A stretch of 64,000 nt of DNA from Haloplanus sp. CK5-1 (GTDB taxonomy: Archaea; Halobacteriota; Halobacteria; Halobacteriales; Haloferacaceae): NCBI RefSeq assembly GCF_037201915.1, contig NZ_CP147505.1:496001-560000 (forward strand), in the 5' to 3' direction. The first letter of the stretch is position 1, and the number at the start of each line of letters is the position of its first letter. The notes below the pieces were generated by a model. It saw only the letters and a list, made by a program, of their open reading frames with translations. It had not been told where the DNA came from and made no database searches. Shown here in pieces: positions 24,052 through 34,785 of the stretch. The position numbers were made by a program, and so were the translations under genes.

Positions 24052-26025
24052 ATGGGACGAACGCTCACGGAGAAGATTCTCGAATCGCACCTCGTCGACG
24101 GGACGGTCGAAACCGGCGAGGAGGTCGGTATCGAGGTGGACCAGACCATCGCTCACGACCTGACGGGGACGATGGCGTGGCTCCAGTTCGAGGCACTCGA
24201 CCTCGACGAGGTGCAAGTCGAGGTGGCCGGCCAGCACTGTGACCACCAAACCTACCAGCCCGACTTCAAGGTCTCCGACGACCACCGCTTCCTCCGCTCG
24301 GCGGCGGGCACCTACGGTGCGTACTTCGCACGGCCGGGGACGGGCATCCTCCACCAGGTCCACAAGGAGAACTACACCGCACCGGGCAAGACCTTGCTCG
24401 GGGCGGACTCCCACACCCCGACAGCGGGCGGCCTGGGTTCGCTCGGCATCGGCACCGGCGGTCTGGACGTCGCCACCGCGATGGGCGGTGCGCCGTTCTA
24501 CATCGACGTCCCCGAGGTCGTCAACGTCCGACTGGAGGGGGAACTCCCCGAGTGGTCGACCGCCAAGGACGTAATTCTCGAACTCCTGCGCCGGTTCTCG
24601 GTCAAGTTCGGCGTCGACAAGGTGTTCGAGTACACGGGCCCGGGCGTCGACAGTCTCTCTGCACACGAGCGCACCGTCATCACGAACATGGGGACGGAAC
24701 TCGGCGCGACCACCTCCATCTTCCCCAGCGACGAGCGAACGGAGGAGTTCCTCGAACGGTTGGGTCGTGGCGAGGACTACGTCGAACTCTCGCCCGACGA
24801 GGACGCGGAGTACGACGACGAGGTCGTAGTCGACCTCTCGGCGATCGAGCCCCTGATCGCTGCGCCGTCGATGCCGGACAACGTCGTTCCGGTGCGCGAG
24901 GTGGCGGGCGAGGCAGTCGATCAGGTGCTCGTCGGCTCCTGTACCAACGGTGCCTACGAGGACATCCTCCCGGTCGCGAAGATGCTCGACGGTCGGGAGA
25001 CCGCGAAGCGAACCGAGACCATCGTCGCCCCCGGATCGAAGCAGGCCTCCGAGATGCTGGCCCGGAACGGCTACACCGCCGAGATGATGGCCGCCGGCGT
25101 CAACGTCTCCGAAGCGACCTGCGGGGCGTGTATCGGTGCGGGGCACGTCCCCGCCTCCGACTCGGTGAGCGTCCGAACGTTCAACCGCAACTTCGAGGGC
25201 CGCTCGGGGATGGAGGAGGACGCGGTCTACCTCTGCTCGCCGGAGGTGGCCGCCGCGACGGCACTGACGGGCGAGATCACGGATCCGCGGGATCTGGCGG
25301 ACGAACTGGGGATCGAAGCGCCGGGCTTCGAGATGCCCGACTCCTACATCGGCACCAGCGAGGCGGACCTCATCATGCCCGACGAGGCGGTCGACGACGG
25401 CCTCGTCAAGGGCCCGAACATCGACGAAGTGCCGCTGAAGGAGCCGCTGGGGAGCGACCTCTCGGGTCCGGCGCTCCTGAAGATGCACGACAACATCACC
25501 ACCGACCACATCATCCCGGCGACACAGGAGGTGTCGGTCTACCGCTCGAACGTGCCGAAGCTCTCGGAGTTCACCCTCAAGCGGGTCGACGAGACGTTCG
25601 CTGAGCGGGCCGCGGCGGCCGACGGCGGCTTCCTCGTCGCCGGCGAGAACTACGGGCAGGGCTCCTCCCGGGAACACGCCGCGCTCTGTCCGATGTATCT
25701 CGGGATCCACGGCGTCCTCGCGCAGTCGTTCGCCCGCATCCACAAGTCAAACCTCATCAACTTCGGCCTGCTCCCCCTGACCATCGACGCGGAGACCTAC
25801 GACCGGATCGACCAGGGCGACGAGGTCGAACTCGTCGACGACGCCGCCGAGGCGGTTCGGAGCGGCCAAGAGGAGTTCACCGTCCGTATCGACGGCGACT
25901 GGGAGGCGACGGCGAGCCTCGACGCGAACGAGCGCGAACGCGAACTGCTGGTGAGCGGCGGGAAACTCCCCCACACCCGCAAACAGTTCGCCGACGTGGC
26001 GGACGAGGACGCTAGCGCCGACTAA
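24052..26025 (+). CDS. aconitate hydratase (paralogue 2)
   Basis: The 657-residue protein is co-linear with paralogue 1. Cluster cysteines fall at exactly the same residues (297, 357, 360), but the second motif is CGACIGAGH instead of CGPCIGIGH. 'GENYGQGSSREHAALCPM' and 'AQSFARIHKSNLINFGLLPL' are kept, so aconitase-like chemistry is likely. The two may be isozymes with different oxygen or substrate responses, or one may act on 2-methyl- or homo-aconitate; the sequence alone does not decide. A TATA-like GGTTATGTG lies about 32 bases upstream. Confidence 0.85.
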   Translation: MGRTLTEKILESHLVDGTVETGEEVGIEVDQTIAHDLTGTMAWLQFEALDLDEVQVEVAGQHCDHQTYQPDFKVSDDHRFLRSAAGTYGAYFARPGTGILHQVHKENYTAPGKTLLGADSHTPTAGGLGSLGIGTGGLDVATAMGGAPFYIDVPEVVNVRLEGELPEWSTAKDVILELLRRFSVKFGVDKVFEYTGPGVDSLSAHERTVITNMGTELGATTSIFPSDERTEEFLERLGRGEDYVELSPDEDAEYDDEVVVDLSAIEPLIAAPSMPDNVVPVREVAGEAVDQVLVGSCTNGAYEDILPVAKMLDGRETAKRTETIVAPGSKQASEMLARNGYTAEMMAAGVNVSEATCGACIGAGHVPASDSVSVRTFNRNFEGRSGMEEDAVYLCSPEVAAATALTGEITDPRDLADELGIEAPGFEMPDSYIGTSEADLIMPDEAVDDGLVKGPNIDEVPLKEPLGSDLSGPALLKMHDNITTDHIIPATQEVSVYRSNVPKLSEFTLKRVDETFAERAAAADGGFLVAGENYGQGSSREHAALCPMYLGIHGVLAQSFARIHKSNLINFGLLPLTIDAETYDRIDQGDEVELVDDAAEAVRSGQEEFTVRIDGDWEATASLDANERERELLVSGGKLPHTRKQFADVADEDASAD

Positions 26026-26258
26026 GCGTCGGGAACGCCCCACGCGATCCGGTCCCACAGCCGTTCGTAGGCGTAGTACGTCCCCGTCTTGGCGACGTTG
26101 GCGACGAGGCCGATGCTCGCGGCCTCCCGAAGGTCGCCGACGACGACCAACGCGACGACGACGGTGACGACGACCATCACCAGTCGGTAGCAGAGCGTCT
26201 TCACGATGGCGCGGGAGCGCGCCTGCCGCGGCCGACGGATCCCGACGCTCGATGGCAT
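26022..26258 (-). CDS. DUF2061 family membrane protein
   Basis: The 78-residue protein from ATG 26258 has the DUF2061 pattern: basic start 'RPRQARSRAIVKTLCYRLVMVVVTVVVALVVVGDL' then a second helix 'AASIGLVANVAKTGTYYAYERLWDRI'. Two transmembrane helices. Function unknown. An upstream frame to 26297 adds 13 residues but overlaps the A/T promoter region, so the inner ATG is used. Confidence 0.8.
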   Translation of the reverse strand: MPSSVGIRRPRQARSRAIVKTLCYRLVMVVVTVVVALVVVGDLREAASIGLVANVAKTGTYYAYERLWDRIAWGVPDA

Positions 26259-26352
26259 GGCGGAGCGTACGGAACGGAGCGACGTAAAAGTAACCACGAA
26301 CCATAACTATCGGGCCGAGGTGTAACTCCCCGGAGTTACGCCCCGGGCGGCC

Positions 26353-27963
26353 TCACTCCAGGTCGGGTCGCGACAGCTTCGTGTACTTCTGGGTCATGAA
26401 CTCCAGCACGGTCGGCGTGCCGTTCTCGACCTTCTCGATCCCGCGCTCGATGGCGGGGCCGACCTCTTCGGGGTCCTCGATCCGCTCGCCGTAGCCACCG
26501 AGTGCGTCGGCCACCTCGGCGTAGTTGCCGAAGAACGGCGTGTCGTAGGAGGCCATCTCGCGGTTGTTCAGGTAGATGGTGAGGATCGGGATATCCTCGC
26601 GGGCGGCCGTCTCGAAGTCCATGCCGGTCATCCCGACGGCACCGTCACCCCAGACGTGGAGACAGAGCTTCTCGGGGTGGGCGAGCTTCGCACCCATCGC
26701 GAGGCCGAGGCCGTAGCCGAGTTGCGTGGTCTTCCCCCAGCCCATATAGGAGAGGGGTTCGGTCACCTCGAAGAAGGGGGACATGAAGTCCCGCGGGTTG
26801 CCGGCGTCCGCGGTGGCGATGCAGTTGTCCTTGTCGACGATGTCGTCGAGTTCGTTGACGACGCGGTAGGGGTTGATCGGCGTCGAGTCGTCGGTGAGGT
26901 CGTCCTCCCAGTCGGCAAGCCACTCCTCGCGGACGGACTCGATCTCGCTCACGACGTCGTCGTACCGGCCGCGGTCGTCGTCGACGCGGTCCTCGATCTC
27001 GTCGACGAGGGCCGCGAGCGTGAGTTTCGCGTCGCCAATCACGGCGATCTGGGATTTGACGTCCTTGTCGACGTCGCCGGGATCGTTCGTCGAGTGGATG
27101 ATCGTGTTGTCCTCCTCGGGGGCCGTGATGCCGTACGCCGTCTTGGTGAAGCTACAGCCGATGCCGAAGAGCACGTCCGCCTCGTGGAGGAAGTGGTTGA
27201 GCTGTCGGGGTTCGCTCTTCGAACCCGCACCGAGCGAGAGCGGGTGGTCCTCGGGGAAGGCGCTCTTCCCGTTGAGGCTGGTGGCAACCGGCGCCTCCAG
27301 CAGTTCCGCGAGTTCCTGCAGTTCGTCCCAGCCCTTGGCGTAGTGGACGCCCTGTCCGGCGTAGATGACCGGAATCTCGGCGTCGACGAGGGCGTCGGCC
27401 GCCTCGCTCACGGCGTCCGGGTCCGGGGCCGTCCGTGTCGACGACGTCGGCTCGTAGTCGATGTCGCCGACCTCCTCGGGGAAGACGTCGACGGGGATCT
27501 CGACCAGTCCGGGGCGCTGTCGTCCGTTGCGGGCCGCCTGGAACGCCCGCCGGAGCGTCTCCTCGACCGCGTCGGGATCGGTCAACTGCTCGGTCGTTTT
27601 GGTGACCGACTGGTAGGTGACCAGCGAACTGAACTTGGGGTCCGTGTTCGTCTTCGCGCGGGAGTACCCCGCGGGGAGGGCGACGAACGGAGCGGATTCG
27701 GCGTAGGACTGGGCGACCCCACCGATGGAGTTCTCCGTTCCGGGGCCGTGCTGGCAGGCGAACGCCTCCACCTGATCGCCCGAGGTGACGCGTGCGATGC
27801 CGTCGAGCATGTGTGCGGCGGTCCGTTCCTGTCGGGTGACGATGGGGCGAATCCCCGCCTCCTCCGCCGCGTCGTCGTCGAACAGCGGGTTGCTCGGGAA
27901 TCCGATCACGTGTTCGACACCTTCTTGGGCCAATATTTCGGCGATGGCCTCTGTTACGTTCAT
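26353..27963 (-). CDS. thiamine diphosphate-dependent enzyme (acetolactate synthase-like)
   Basis: The 536-residue protein begins MNVTEAIAEILAQEGVEHV. The catalytic Glu that activates ThDP is Glu46 (RQERTAAHMLDGIAR), followed by 'HGPGTENSIGGVAQSY'. The Mg-ThDP site is 'WGDGAVGMTGMDFETAAREDIPILTIYLNN' (about residues 437-466). The overall order (PYR-central-PP) matches acetolactate synthase, benzoylformate decarboxylase and glyoxylate carboligase, so the reaction is not fixed. It is divergent from a 2-hydroxyacid dehydrogenase with 124 bases between starts, which suggests 2-oxo or 2-hydroxy acid metabolism. Confidence 0.85.
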   Translation of the reverse strand: MNVTEAIAEILAQEGVEHVIGFPSNPLFDDDAAEEAGIRPIVTRQERTAAHMLDGIARVTSGDQVEAFACQHGPGTENSIGGVAQSYAESAPFVALPAGYSRAKTNTDPKFSSLVTYQSVTKTTEQLTDPDAVEETLRRAFQAARNGRQRPGLVEIPVDVFPEEVGDIDYEPTSSTRTAPDPDAVSEAADALVDAEIPVIYAGQGVHYAKGWDELQELAELLEAPVATSLNGKSAFPEDHPLSLGAGSKSEPRQLNHFLHEADVLFGIGCSFTKTAYGITAPEEDNTIIHSTNDPGDVDKDVKSQIAVIGDAKLTLAALVDEIEDRVDDDRGRYDDVVSEIESVREEWLADWEDDLTDDSTPINPYRVVNELDDIVDKDNCIATADAGNPRDFMSPFFEVTEPLSYMGWGKTTQLGYGLGLAMGAKLAHPEKLCLHVWGDGAVGMTGMDFETAAREDIPILTIYLNNREMASYDTPFFGNYAEVADALGGYGERIEDPEEVGPAIERGIEKVENGTPTVLEFMTQKYTKLSRPDLE

Positions 27964-27984
27964 CGTAACGAGGTACATGACTCC

Positions 27985-29029
<1,045 letters not shown>

Positions 29030-29256
29030 GGTCGAGCGAATCGTCGAGGTCCGCCCCGTCGACGCGCCCGTCACAGGCCACACACTCCTCGACGCGGTCC
29101 GGTCCCGGACCGCCCTCCACGTGAACGACACCGTAGTCGCGACACGCGTCGAGCGCTGCCTGGAGCATGCGCGCGGCCGTTCGCCGGGGAGCGGACTGTG
29201 GGTCGTGGCCGACAGGCGGCGCAACCTCCAAGACGAATCCGCCGTTACAACCGCCG

Positions 29257-30672
29257 ATGGATCGTCGACCGCTCGCCGCCGTCGCCGGCGCCCTGGACCG
29301 CGCCGGGGTCATCGACCGCCGACGGTTCGGCGAGACGTTCGACCTCGCGTGGCCCCGGATCGTCACCGGCGTCGCCATCATGTCGAAGCGGACGGTCGAC
29401 CTCGCGATGGTCGGCGTGGACGTGGGAACGGCTGCCGTCGCCGGCCTCGCCTTCGCCAATGCCTACTGGCAGGTGGGAAAGTTCCTCGGCATCGGCCTGG
29501 CCGGGGGGACCGTCACGCTCGTCTCACAGGCCTACGGCGCGGAGCGCTACGAGCGGGCGAGTGCGACGGTGGCGGTGAGCCTGGTCGTCGCCGCCGCCAT
29601 CGCGATACCCATGACGGCCGCGTACGTCGGGTTCGCACCCGACCTCGTCGCGGTTCTCGGTTCGGACCCCGAACCACTGGGCCACGCCGCGACCTACTTG
29701 GCCCTCGCCGCGCCCGCCCTGTGTTTCGAGTTCCCGAATCTGATCGCCAGCCGGACGTACGCCGGCGTCGGCGACACGGTGACGCCGATGGTCGTCCGTG
29801 CGGGGGGCGCGGTGCTCAACGTCGTCTTCTCGGCGACGCTGATCTTCGGCTACGGCCTCGGCGTCGCGGGGGCCGCTCTCGGGACGACCTTCGCGACGGG
29901 CGTCGTTGCCCTCGTCTTCGGTTGGGGGCTGGCCGGGCGCACCTACGCCGGTCGGGGGGCGTGCCCCGTCTCCATCTCGCGGGCGACGCTCCGGTTCGAC
30001 GGCTTCGGAGCCCTGACCCGGCGGATCCTCGTCGTCTCCGCGCCGCTGATGGCCCGCCGAACCGCGGAGATGCTCGTCGCCTTCCCCCTGGTCGCCATCG
30101 CCGCCACGTTCGGCCCCGCCGTCGTCGCCGCCTACGAAGTGGCTCGGCGGGTCCGCGGGCTGATTGACAGCCTCTCGTGGGGTTTCTCCATCGCCGCGAG
30201 CACGCTCGTCGGCCAACGTCTGGGCGCGGGCGACGCGGCCGACGCCGAGGCGTACGGCCGAGCGATCATCCGCCTCGCGGCGACGGTGTTCGTCGTCACG
30301 GCGACGGCCGCGTTCGCGCTGTCCCGACCGATCGCCGGCCTGTTCGTCGGCGACCCGGCCGTCGTCGACGTCGCCCCCGGCTTCGTCGCCGCGGCGGCCA
30401 TCAGCGTCGTCTTCCTCGGTATCGACGGCTCCGCGACCGGGACACTCCGGGGCGCGGGCGACACCCGATACCCCTTCGTCGCGTCGCTGTTCGGCCGGTA
30501 CGGTTGTGCGCTCCCCGTCGCGACGCTTGGCCTCGTGACGCCGCTCGGAGCGACGGCGCTGCTGGTCGCGCTGGTCGTCGAAACTGTAGTCCCCGCCGGA
30601 CTGAACGTCGCCCGCGTCCGGTCGAACCGCTGGAAGGCGATCGGTCGGGCCCACGTCGCGGCCGGCGACTGA
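29257..30672 (+). CDS. MATE family efflux transporter
   Basis: The 471-residue protein starts at ATG 29257 and has about 12 transmembrane helices. The two halves each show the MATE signature, for example 'GLAGGTVTLVSQAYGAERYERA' and 'SWGFSIAASTLVGQRLGAGDAADAEAYGRAI'. Family members export cationic drugs or other organics in exchange for Na+ or H+. The upstream in-frame extension to 29167 (MRAAVRRGAD...) looks non-coding. Confidence 0.9.
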   Translation: MDRRPLAAVAGALDRAGVIDRRRFGETFDLAWPRIVTGVAIMSKRTVDLAMVGVDVGTAAVAGLAFANAYWQVGKFLGIGLAGGTVTLVSQAYGAERYERASATVAVSLVVAAAIAIPMTAAYVGFAPDLVAVLGSDPEPLGHAATYLALAAPALCFEFPNLIASRTYAGVGDTVTPMVVRAGGAVLNVVFSATLIFGYGLGVAGAALGTTFATGVVALVFGWGLAGRTYAGRGACPVSISRATLRFDGFGALTRRILVVSAPLMARRTAEMLVAFPLVAIAATFGPAVVAAYEVARRVRGLIDSLSWGFSIAASTLVGQRLGAGDAADAEAYGRAIIRLAATVFVVTATAAFALSRPIAGLFVGDPAVVDVAPGFVAAAAISVVFLGIDGSATGTLRGAGDTRYPFVASLFGRYGCALPVATLGLVTPLGATALLVALVVETVVPAGLNVARVRSNRWKAIGRAHVAAGD

Positions 30673-30748
30673 CCGTCGGCGGCGACGAACTGACCTCGTT
30701 CGCCGGCGTGGACGCCCGACCCACTGGGTGCGCCGCAGCGAGGCGACC

Positions 30749-30765
30749 GCGAGTGGTCCACTCGC
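30749..30765. repeat. 17-bp perfect palindrome
   Basis: GCGAGTGG-T-CCACTCGC lies between the MATE and FAD oxidoreductase genes, 38 bases before the latter. It could be an operator or the terminator of the MATE transcript. Confidence 0.35.
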
Positions 30766-30803
30766 TTGCCGTGGGGTTTTGGTGCTGGGGCCGAAGTGGA
30801 TGT

Positions 30804-31835
30804 ATGACCGAAATCGGCGTCGTCGGCGCTGGAGCGGCCGCCGCCGCGGCCTGTTACGTCCTCGACGGGGCGGTGCCCGAGGCCTCGATCACCGTCTTGG
30901 AGAAGTCGGGTGGAGTCTGTGGCCGGGCGGCGACCCGTCGCCAGGGCGACGTGACCTACGACTACGGCGCGAACTACCTCAAGGACGACGACGAACGCGC
31001 CCTCGACCTCGTCTCCGAGTTCGACGACGGCCTCGTCGAGGTGGCGGGCGACATCGACGTCTTCGATCGGACGGGGACGGTGAGCGAGGGCCGCGAGTCG
31101 GACGAGCGCAAGTTGACCTACCGGACGGGACTGACCCGCCTCGCCAAGCACCTGTTCGGGGCGACCGACGCGACCGTCCACCGACGGACGCGGGTCGAGG
31201 GCGTCGCGCGGGCGGACGGATCGTGGACGCTCACGGACGCCGACGGGGAGCGGTGGGGACCGTTCGACGCCCTGCTCTGCAACCCGCCAGCCCCCCAGAC
31301 GGCCGACCTGCTGGCGGGGGCGGACTGGGATACGGAGGCCAGGGACGAACTCGTGGCCGCCGCCCGGGACGTCGACTACCGCACCGTCTGGACGGCCGTC
31401 CTCGGCTACGAGTTCGAACTCGACCGGCCGTACTACGGACTGGTGAACACGGACAAGGAACACGCGGTCGGCTGGATCAGCCGCGAGGAGTGCAAGCCGG
31501 GCCACGTCCCGGACGGCGAGTCGGTGCTCGTGGTGCAGGCGAACGGCGAGTGGTCGGCCGGCCGGTACGACGAACCACCGGCCGACAACGTCGCCGTTCT
31601 GGCCGACTACGCCGCCGATATCGTCGGCGACGGCCGCCTGACCGATCCGGCGTGGACCGACCATCAGGGGTGGCGCTACGCCCTCCCCGAGTCGGGGCTC
31701 CGGACGGGGGTACTCGGTGGGGCGGAAGACGCCGGTCTGTACTGTGTCGGCGACTGGGTCGTCGGCGAGGCGCGTCTCCACGCCGCCCTCCGAAACGGCC
31801 TCGACACCGGCGAGCGGTTGGCGTACGCGCTGTAG
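30804..31835 (+). CDS. FAD-dependent oxidoreductase (renalase-like amine oxidase fold)
   Basis: The 343-residue protein starts with the dinucleotide-binding 'IGVVGAGAAAAAACYVLDG' and 'VLEKSGGVCGRAATRR', then 'YDYGANYLK', and ends with 'GLYCVGDWVVGEARLHAALRNGLDTGERL'. This order matches the renalase / NAD(P)-binding FAD protein group. Substrate unknown. It converges with the MFS gene with five bases between stops. Confidence 0.83.
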   Translation: MTEIGVVGAGAAAAAACYVLDGAVPEASITVLEKSGGVCGRAATRRQGDVTYDYGANYLKDDDERALDLVSEFDDGLVEVAGDIDVFDRTGTVSEGRESDERKLTYRTGLTRLAKHLFGATDATVHRRTRVEGVARADGSWTLTDADGERWGPFDALLCNPPAPQTADLLAGADWDTEARDELVAAARDVDYRTVWTAVLGYEFELDRPYYGLVNTDKEHAVGWISREECKPGHVPDGESVLVVQANGEWSAGRYDEPPADNVAVLADYAADIVGDGRLTDPAWTDHQGWRYALPESGLRTGVLGGAEDAGLYCVGDWVVGEARLHAALRNGLDTGERLAYAL

Positions 31836-31840
31836 TGGGG

Positions 31841-33049
31841 TCAGGCCTCGACCGCGTGACGACCCCCACCACCCCCGTCGCCGACCCGGAGGAATACGGG
31901 TATCGTCACCGCCGCGATGGCGAGTTCGAGGCCGCCGACGAGGAGAAAGGCCGTCGGGTAGCCGTAGGCGTCGGCGGCGACGCCGCCGAGGAGGATGCCG
32001 GCGAGAAAGCCGACGCTCCCGGCGATGTTGAACCCGGCCATGGCGACGCCACGTTCGTCCGGCGCGGCGAGGTCGGTCACCAGCGCCATCGTCGCGGGGA
32101 CCATCAGCGCACCGAGGACGCCGACGACGACCATCGCGGCCTGTGCGGCCCGGACCGTCGTCACCGCACCGACGAGGATCACCGCCCCACCGTACAGCGC
32201 CGACCCCGCGACGATCGGGAGCCGTCTCCCGACCCGGTCGGAGACGACGCCGAAGGGGTACTGCAGGAGGGCGAAGGGAGCGAAAAACAGCGCGAGCGTC
32301 AGCCCGGTCGCGCCGGGGCTCAGCCCGAAGACGGTCCGGAAGTAGAGCGTCCCGACCAGCGAGAAGAAGCCGGCGGTCAGGCGGTCGACGAAGCCGAATG
32401 CGTAAGGGAGGGCGAGGCGTGGCGTCCGGCGGAGGCCGTCGAACGGCGACCGGCCGGACGAGCGCCCGTCGAGGGGCGCGTCGTCGACGAGCAGGGGGAC
32501 GGCGACGGCGAGCACACAGAGGACGCCGCTGGCGACGTAGAGGGGGACGAGCGGACCGACCTCGTAGAGCGCACCGCCGAGAGGTGCGCCCGTGGCCGTC
32601 CCGAGGCCGATGGCGATGCCCCCGGCTCCCATGTTGCGGCCGTGCGAGCCCTCCAGATCCATGAGCATCGTCATCGACAGCGAGAACGCGCCGACCGTGG
32701 CCGCGCCCTGCAGGGCGCGGAGTGCGAGGACGGCCTCGAAAGACGGGGCGACGACGGCGGGGAGGACCGCGAGGAGCGCGTAGCCCAGTCCCCCGAGGAG
32801 GGCGCTCCCGGCGACGAAGGGGACCCGTCGACCCGCGGCGTCGCTCGCGGCCCCCCAGGGGACGGCGAAGACGACGAAGGCGGCGAATTCGGCGGTCAGA
32901 AACCACATGCTCGCGTCGAGACCGGCCGTCTCGGCACCCAGCGCCGCGACGAGCGTGTCGACGCCGGGGTAGAGGAGAACCTGTGCCAACAACACGGCGT
33001 ACACCACCGTCGCGAGGGCGGCGCGACTCCGCAGTCGACTCGAGGACAC
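31841..33049 (-). CDS. MFS transporter
   Basis: The 402-residue protein has 12 hydrophobic helices with the MFS loop motif 'GAASDAAGRRVPFVAGSAL' after helix 2 and again 'GVVSDRVGRRLPIVAGSAL' after helix 8. The repeated motif confirms the two-fold pseudo-symmetry. Drug or metabolite efflux is likely; substrate cannot be assigned. Its start lies in the intergenic space next to the sulfite-oxidase-like gene. Confidence 0.87.
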   Translation of the reverse strand: MSSSRLRSRAALATVVYAVLLAQVLLYPGVDTLVAALGAETAGLDASMWFLTAEFAAFVVFAVPWGAASDAAGRRVPFVAGSALLGGLGYALLAVLPAVVAPSFEAVLALRALQGAATVGAFSLSMTMLMDLEGSHGRNMGAGGIAIGLGTATGAPLGGALYEVGPLVPLYVASGVLCVLAVAVPLLVDDAPLDGRSSGRSPFDGLRRTPRLALPYAFGFVDRLTAGFFSLVGTLYFRTVFGLSPGATGLTLALFFAPFALLQYPFGVVSDRVGRRLPIVAGSALYGGAVILVGAVTTVRAAQAAMVVVGVLGALMVPATMALVTDLAAPDERGVAMAGFNIAGSVGFLAGILLGGVAADAYGYPTAFLLVGGLELAIAAVTIPVFLRVGDGGGGGRHAVEA

Positions 33050-33167
33050 GTGGGGGCGATACCGAGGCCGGCGCCTACTGTCTTTCGACCCGGCTGGGCC
33101 GAATTCTAGACGGAATCCCGACGGATCTTGAGAAACGACTTACACGTCTCGGGGCCTCGCTTCGGGT

Positions 33168-33236
33168 ATGCGTCGACCGAACCGACACCGTCGTCGAACG
33201 GGTGCGGTTGCGACCGACCGGCGGGGTGGCGCGTGA
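33168..33236 (+). CDS. possible 22-residue leader peptide
   Basis: ATG 33168 opens a 22-codon very basic frame (begins MRRPNRHRRR, ends DRRGGA) whose TGA overlaps the GTG start of the next gene as GTGA. A TATA-like ACTTACAC (33138-33145) lies about 27 bases upstream, so the transcript could begin at this ATG. It may be a coupling ORF or chance. Confidence 0.3.
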   Translation: MRRPNRHRRRTGAVATDRRGGA

Positions 33237-34732
33237 CGCTACCCTCCTCGTGGCGGCGGGCCGCCCTCGGCGGGACCGTCGCGCTCGCGTGTGGGGTGTC
33301 CGCCGTCGCCGGATCGTACGCCGTCGTCGGCGACTCGACGGCGTTCGTCGCGACGACGATAGCGAACGCGACGGTGACGCTCGCACCGGCCGTTCTGGTC
33401 ACGTTTGCGATCACCGTCCTCGGTGACTTGGGGAGCGACATCGCGTACCTCTCGGGGCTCGCGGCCACCGCCGCGGTACTGGGGACGGTCGCCGGCGGTG
33501 CGCGCCTCGCCGTGGCCCGTCGTGGCCGACCGACCGCCTCGCCGGTGGCCGTCGGCGTGGCCGTCGCCGTCGTCTCTGTCGGCCTGTCGGGGTCGCTGCA
33601 ATCGGCGCTCGGGGCCGCGGTCGGCGGTGCGCTGGTGGCTGTCGCCGCCGACCTCCGGGAGACGGCCACGGCCTCAGCCGCCGTCGACGACTCGCGGCGG
33701 GCGGTGCTCTCGGGGGCCACTGCTCTCGCCGTCGGTGTCGTCGGCGTCGCGGGACGGCGGGCGACACCCGGCGGCGCGGCCGGGAGTAGCATCGACGGAG
33801 GCGCGGGATCGGCCCCGATCCCCGAAGACGTTGCGGCCCTCCTCGACGAGGCCGAGTCGAAGTCGCTGTCCGTCGACGGACTGGAACCCCTGGTCAGCGA
33901 CTCCTTCTACCGGGTCGACGTCGCCAACGTCGACCCCGATCCGGCCCGCGAGGACTGGTCGGTGCGGATCCACGGGGCCGTCGCCGAGGAGACGACGGTG
34001 TCGTTCTCCGAGGCCGAGGCGATGGACCACGACCACCGCTTAGAGACGCTGCGGTGTGTCGGCGAGTCGCTCAACGGCGAGAAACTCGACACCGCGCTCT
34101 GGACGGGCGTCCCGCTGACGGCGTTCCTCGACGAGGCCGACCCGCAGGGCGAGTACGTCATGCTCCGGGCGGCTGACGGCTTCTACGAGGAGTTTCCGGT
34201 CGACGCGCTCGAAGACGGCTTCCTGGCGGTGGGGATGAACGGTCGACCGCTCCCCCGCGCCCACGGCGCGCCGGCGCGGGCGCTGATCCCCGGACACTGG
34301 GGGGAGATCAACGTCAAGTGGCTCACCGAGATAGAGATCTTGGACGAACCCGCGACGGGCTACTGGGAGGAGCGGGGGTGGCACGGCACCGGCCCGGTCG
34401 AGACGGTGGCCAAACTCTGGGTGGAGAACCGCCGTCCCGACGGGAGGATCGAAGTCGGTGGCGCGGCCTACGCCGGCACGCGCGGGGTCGAGCGCGTCGA
34501 GGTGTCGACCGACGGCGGGACGACGTGGGTCGAGGCGGAGCTCTCGGAGCCGCTGCCGGGCGACGACGTGTGGCGACAGTGGGTCCACCGCTACGAGGCC
34601 GAGGGTCGCCACGAGGTCGTCGTTCGCGCCGTCGACGGGACGGGGACCGTCCAGCCACGGGAGGAGGCGGAGGCGTACCCCAGCGGCCCGAGTGGGTGGG
34701 TCTCGAAGACGGTCGACCCCCGAGCCCTGTGA
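33233..34732 (+). CDS. membrane-anchored sulfite oxidase-like molybdopterin protein
   Basis: The 499-residue protein from GTG 33233 has several N-terminal transmembrane helices (about residues 8-110 and 150-175), then a soluble domain. 'LRCVGESLNGEKLDTALWTGVPL' (about 268-290) holds the Cys that ligates molybdenum in the sulfite oxidase/YedY family, followed by 'GRPLPRAHGAPARALIPGHWGEINVKWLTEIEI', typical of PF00174. A C-terminal Ig-like dimerisation domain ends the protein. The electron partner could be a membrane quinone or halocyanin; substrate unproven. The GTG overlaps the stop of a 22-codon upstream ORF. Confidence 0.83.
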   Translation: MTLPSSWRRAALGGTVALACGVSAVAGSYAVVGDSTAFVATTIANATVTLAPAVLVTFAITVLGDLGSDIAYLSGLAATAAVLGTVAGGARLAVARRGRPTASPVAVGVAVAVVSVGLSGSLQSALGAAVGGALVAVAADLRETATASAAVDDSRRAVLSGATALAVGVVGVAGRRATPGGAAGSSIDGGAGSAPIPEDVAALLDEAESKSLSVDGLEPLVSDSFYRVDVANVDPDPAREDWSVRIHGAVAEETTVSFSEAEAMDHDHRLETLRCVGESLNGEKLDTALWTGVPLTAFLDEADPQGEYVMLRAADGFYEEFPVDALEDGFLAVGMNGRPLPRAHGAPARALIPGHWGEINVKWLTEIEILDEPATGYWEERGWHGTGPVETVAKLWVENRRPDGRIEVGGAAYAGTRGVERVEVSTDGGTTWVEAELSEPLPGDDVWRQWVHRYEAEGRHEVVVRAVDGTGTVQPREEAEAYPSGPSGWVSKTVDPRAL

Positions 34733-34785
34733 CCGAGGCGAAGCGTTTTGCACCCACCGCACACCACCACGGACACGGCGTCTCG

